Below, piece by piece: positions 61,601 to 64,000 of a DNA stretch of 64,000 bases. Location: assembly GCA_013399695.1 (NCBI GenBank), contig VXAU01001332.1, positions 186,186 to 250,185 on the forward strand. Reading direction: 5' to 3'. Position numbers and translations under genes: made by a program. The stretch is from Formicarius rufipectus (taxonomy: Eukaryota; Chordata; Aves; Passeriformes; Formicariidae). A model generated the notes under the pieces. That model did not search any database, was not told where the DNA came from, and saw nothing but the letters and a program-made list of their open reading frames with translations. The stretch's first letter is position 1. Each line of letters begins with the position of its first letter.

Positions 61601-64000
61601 ACAATAACCTTTCATCTTTCTCTCTCTCTTGTTATCCTGTCCTATTCTGCATCTCTAACACAGCTTTCTCTATTCATTACTCATATTTAATTATCTTACC
61701 CTTATTATTCAGTATGAGCTGGAATCTACGGATATAGACAACCTTTCCCAGCCATTTTGATAATAGGTCTATGTTAGTGATTCATTGCACTGAAAAAATT
61801 TGTATAATAGTGTTTTTACTCTTAAGTGCATATTATTATTTTATAAAAAAACTTGTCCACTGATTAGCTAACAGCACCTCTTATCTATTGAGAGCTGTGA
61901 AAATATTTCCTTCCTCACGACAACAGTGAGCTTAGCACATTTTATTCTGGTCCTTTTTTAGAAGCAGTCTTATCAATCTCCAATTGTAAGAGAAAAATGA
62001 GTTAGTAGTAAAAGGTACATTTTTAGAACCATAAACCAAGCACTCTTACCCAGAAAAACTCTCCCCACCCTTGATTTTCCTTGTGATAGAACTCTGTGTT
62101 TAAATCTGCAGGGAAGTTTCTCTCATTTGGAACAAATTACAGAACCATTCCTATTAAATAGCGTTCCAAACCTTCCCAGGAGTAAATGAATGCAGTTCAG
62201 GCAGAATACTAAGTTTAAAAAGCAAGTTTAAAGGCTTGCTAGAATTACTATTAACTTACGCTTTTCACATAGATTTTTTTTAATCTCAATTACCTGTAAA
62301 AAGAAAAGGAGGCAATCTGCAACACAGAACCAAACACATTTTACCTATTTTAAGCAAGAAAGTATAAATGCAATATTTCTGGAAGAGTTCAGCTATGGCT
62401 GAAGTGTGATCCCATCCAGAAATTTCATGAAGGTTAGGAAAAGGCACAGCTTAGTGCTTTAGATGCCTGCTTAATAAAACTACTGGGTTACAGTGTGGTC
62501 TGTGTTAAAAGTTTCCTCCTGCCTCTAGAGCTGTCTGGATGATTCCTTGTAGGAAGATCTCTAGGTAACTTCTGTATGCTTCTCTATGACTATGGCAGCC
62601 TTCATCTTGCGGGGCATGTATCAAAGATTCCTAAAGAAATTCTGGAAGTTCTTTGTATACCTTAGAAAGGTGATTTAGATTCTAAGCCTCAGCTGAAAAA
62701 GTATCTGGTATTTTCTGGAGAACTTCACCAGTGATGTCTCAAAGGCACAGAACACAATCACTCTCTTCACTAGCAACACAATTCTTTTGGGCATTTCAGG
62801 GAGCCATTTCCTCTACTGACAGAACTACTGAGAGGTGTGTTTGCACAACAGCCTCCATCAAACTCTCCTCTTTTCCACTTTTAACTCTTTTGATTTCCAA
62901 CACCTTGTCATCACTAAATGCTTCCTTACTATCAGACTGTGCCTGATACATTTAATTCCCCATCATCTTAGTTTTTTCATTTTCTTGGATCTGATGGTAG
63001 GGATTAATAATTCAGGTTTGCAATGATGGATAGTATGCAGTGTGTTCAGCTGGCTGGAATCATCCAACACATTCAGAGGAACCTCTCTAGAATGTTTCCA
63101 TGTTAAAGAGAAAGATGAAGAAAGGATAGATAGCATAGGATAGATCATGCCAGCCATGAGGTGATGCACATTCTTTTCTACAGCATGGAAGTCCAGCACA
63201 GCATCCAGACAGTTTGTGACACCAAGGAGATTCATGAAAGATCAAGAATCTGGCTCCAAGACTTTTAGACTTTGAATTACTTCTCTAGTTCTTTAAAAGC
63301 TAATTTTTAATTAAAAACTATTACAAGATGCCAGAAAACATATTTTTCTTGGTCTTAATTATTTTACTTTCCATGTCGAAAAATTAAGAGGACACCTAAC
63401 TTATAACATAAAGATACCTTTGTTATCAATATGCTGCTAGAATTATCTACACCTAGGTAAGATTTATGTATTAATTTGGGGAAATTTTAAATTGGATTGA
63501 AGTCATAAAAAGAAGTCTTATCAAAGCGAGATGGAATTCTTCAATACACCATAAGCACTCTTAATATCTCTTCACTAAGGAAAGAAAGGCTAAAGATGCC
63601 CAAATGCAAACAGCAGTTTAATCTACTACTTGATGTGAGGATGGGTCTTCATATGAAAAATGTATTATTTAAACTAAATACCACTGTGTTCTCTTGCTTG
63701 CTTACCTCTGCACTGTTGCTGCATATCAAAAGGTTATGCTTGCAACACTTCTCTAATGTCCTCATATTTGATGAGAGACGTAATTGAAGACAGCAAAGGT
63801 TACTTTGACAAAATATTCTTTTACCCTGAAAATGTCTCAGCAGCTGACAATGTGTAATGTACATCAATCAATCATGTCCTTTATGTTGTTCTACTTAAAA
63901 ATTGTAAATTATTAAAGAGAGAGTTGTAAGAAGTTAAATATGTGATTAATCTCTGAATCCTGCATTATTTCAAGTACAGTGCCCTTATCTTTGCATTCTC
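55610..64000 (-). other. Upstream RAB3C intron, incomplete (at least 8.4 kb)
   Basis: Minus-strand intron that ends in TTGTTTCAG next to the DTAGQE exon. Its start lies beyond the window. I looked for the preceding exon, which should encode the P-loop GNSSVGKTS and switch I and finish in LQIW, and did not find it. A run of 16 A at 58407-58422 has no recognisable retrocopy in front of it. The frames at 58343-58795 (150 codons, minus) and 59184-59510 (plus) have no known motif. No gene, CpG island or RNA gene is visible. Confidence 0.85.

Noticed and set aside
55610..64000. Search for the RAB3C P-loop/switch I exon
   Set aside because: No minus-strand GNSSVGKTS or LQIW-coding segment with a donor was found. 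The exon is most likely beyond the window, which would be consistent with a long intron.
1..64000. CRISPR arrays, operons, bacterial or phage genes, snRNA or true tRNA genes
   Set aside because: None seen. The window is intronised vertebrate DNA, and the only tRNA-like sequence has a degenerate cloverleaf inside a transposon-like insertion.

Overview
The window looks like ordinary euchromatic DNA from a bird. It is AT-rich, has few repeats, and carries an intronised vertebrate gene. A CR1 LINE ends in the 3' tail typical of birds (ATTCTGTG followed by ATTCTATGA), and there are several avian-style endogenous-retrovirus LTRs. No bacterial, phage, CRISPR or operon structure is present. The species cannot be named. 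RAB3C maps to human 5q11 and that region corresponds to the avian Z chromosome, so Z linkage is likely, but this is inference from synteny.

The only protein-coding gene I can support is RAB3C, a synaptic-vesicle Rab GTPase, on the minus strand. Its last three coding exons were joined by hand with consistent splice phases: the DTAGQE exon at 55491-55609, the NKCD exon at 14444-14568, and the SAK plus prenylation-tail exon at 5009-5196. Together they encode about residues 85 to 227 of a protein of about 227 aa. The exons carrying the start codon, P-loop and switch I were not found and should lie beyond position 64000.

Layout: 1-5008 is 3' UTR and downstream flank, with an old CR1 fragment at 2145-2253. 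5009-5196 is the last exon. 5197-14443 is a 9.2 kb intron with a possible LTR near 8.5 kb. 14444-14568 is an exon. 14569-55490 is a 40.9 kb intron that holds most of the repeats: LTR-like blocks near 21.3, 32.1, 34.1-34.6 and 54.3-54.8 kb, CR1 pieces at 28.2 and 47.0-47.7 kb, a 120 bp-period tandem duplication at 42.0 kb, and a short CpG-rich tRNA-like insertion at 43.6 kb flanked by a 9 bp repeat. 55491-55609 is an exon. 55610-64000 is the start of another large intron.

I did not find a new multi-gene system, and nothing here suggests one. The items most worth checking are the tRNA-derived SINE candidate at 43589-43816, the exon-like tandem duplication at 41954-42274, and the solo LTR at 54319-54842. 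Most long open frames in the window are chance ORFs in introns.
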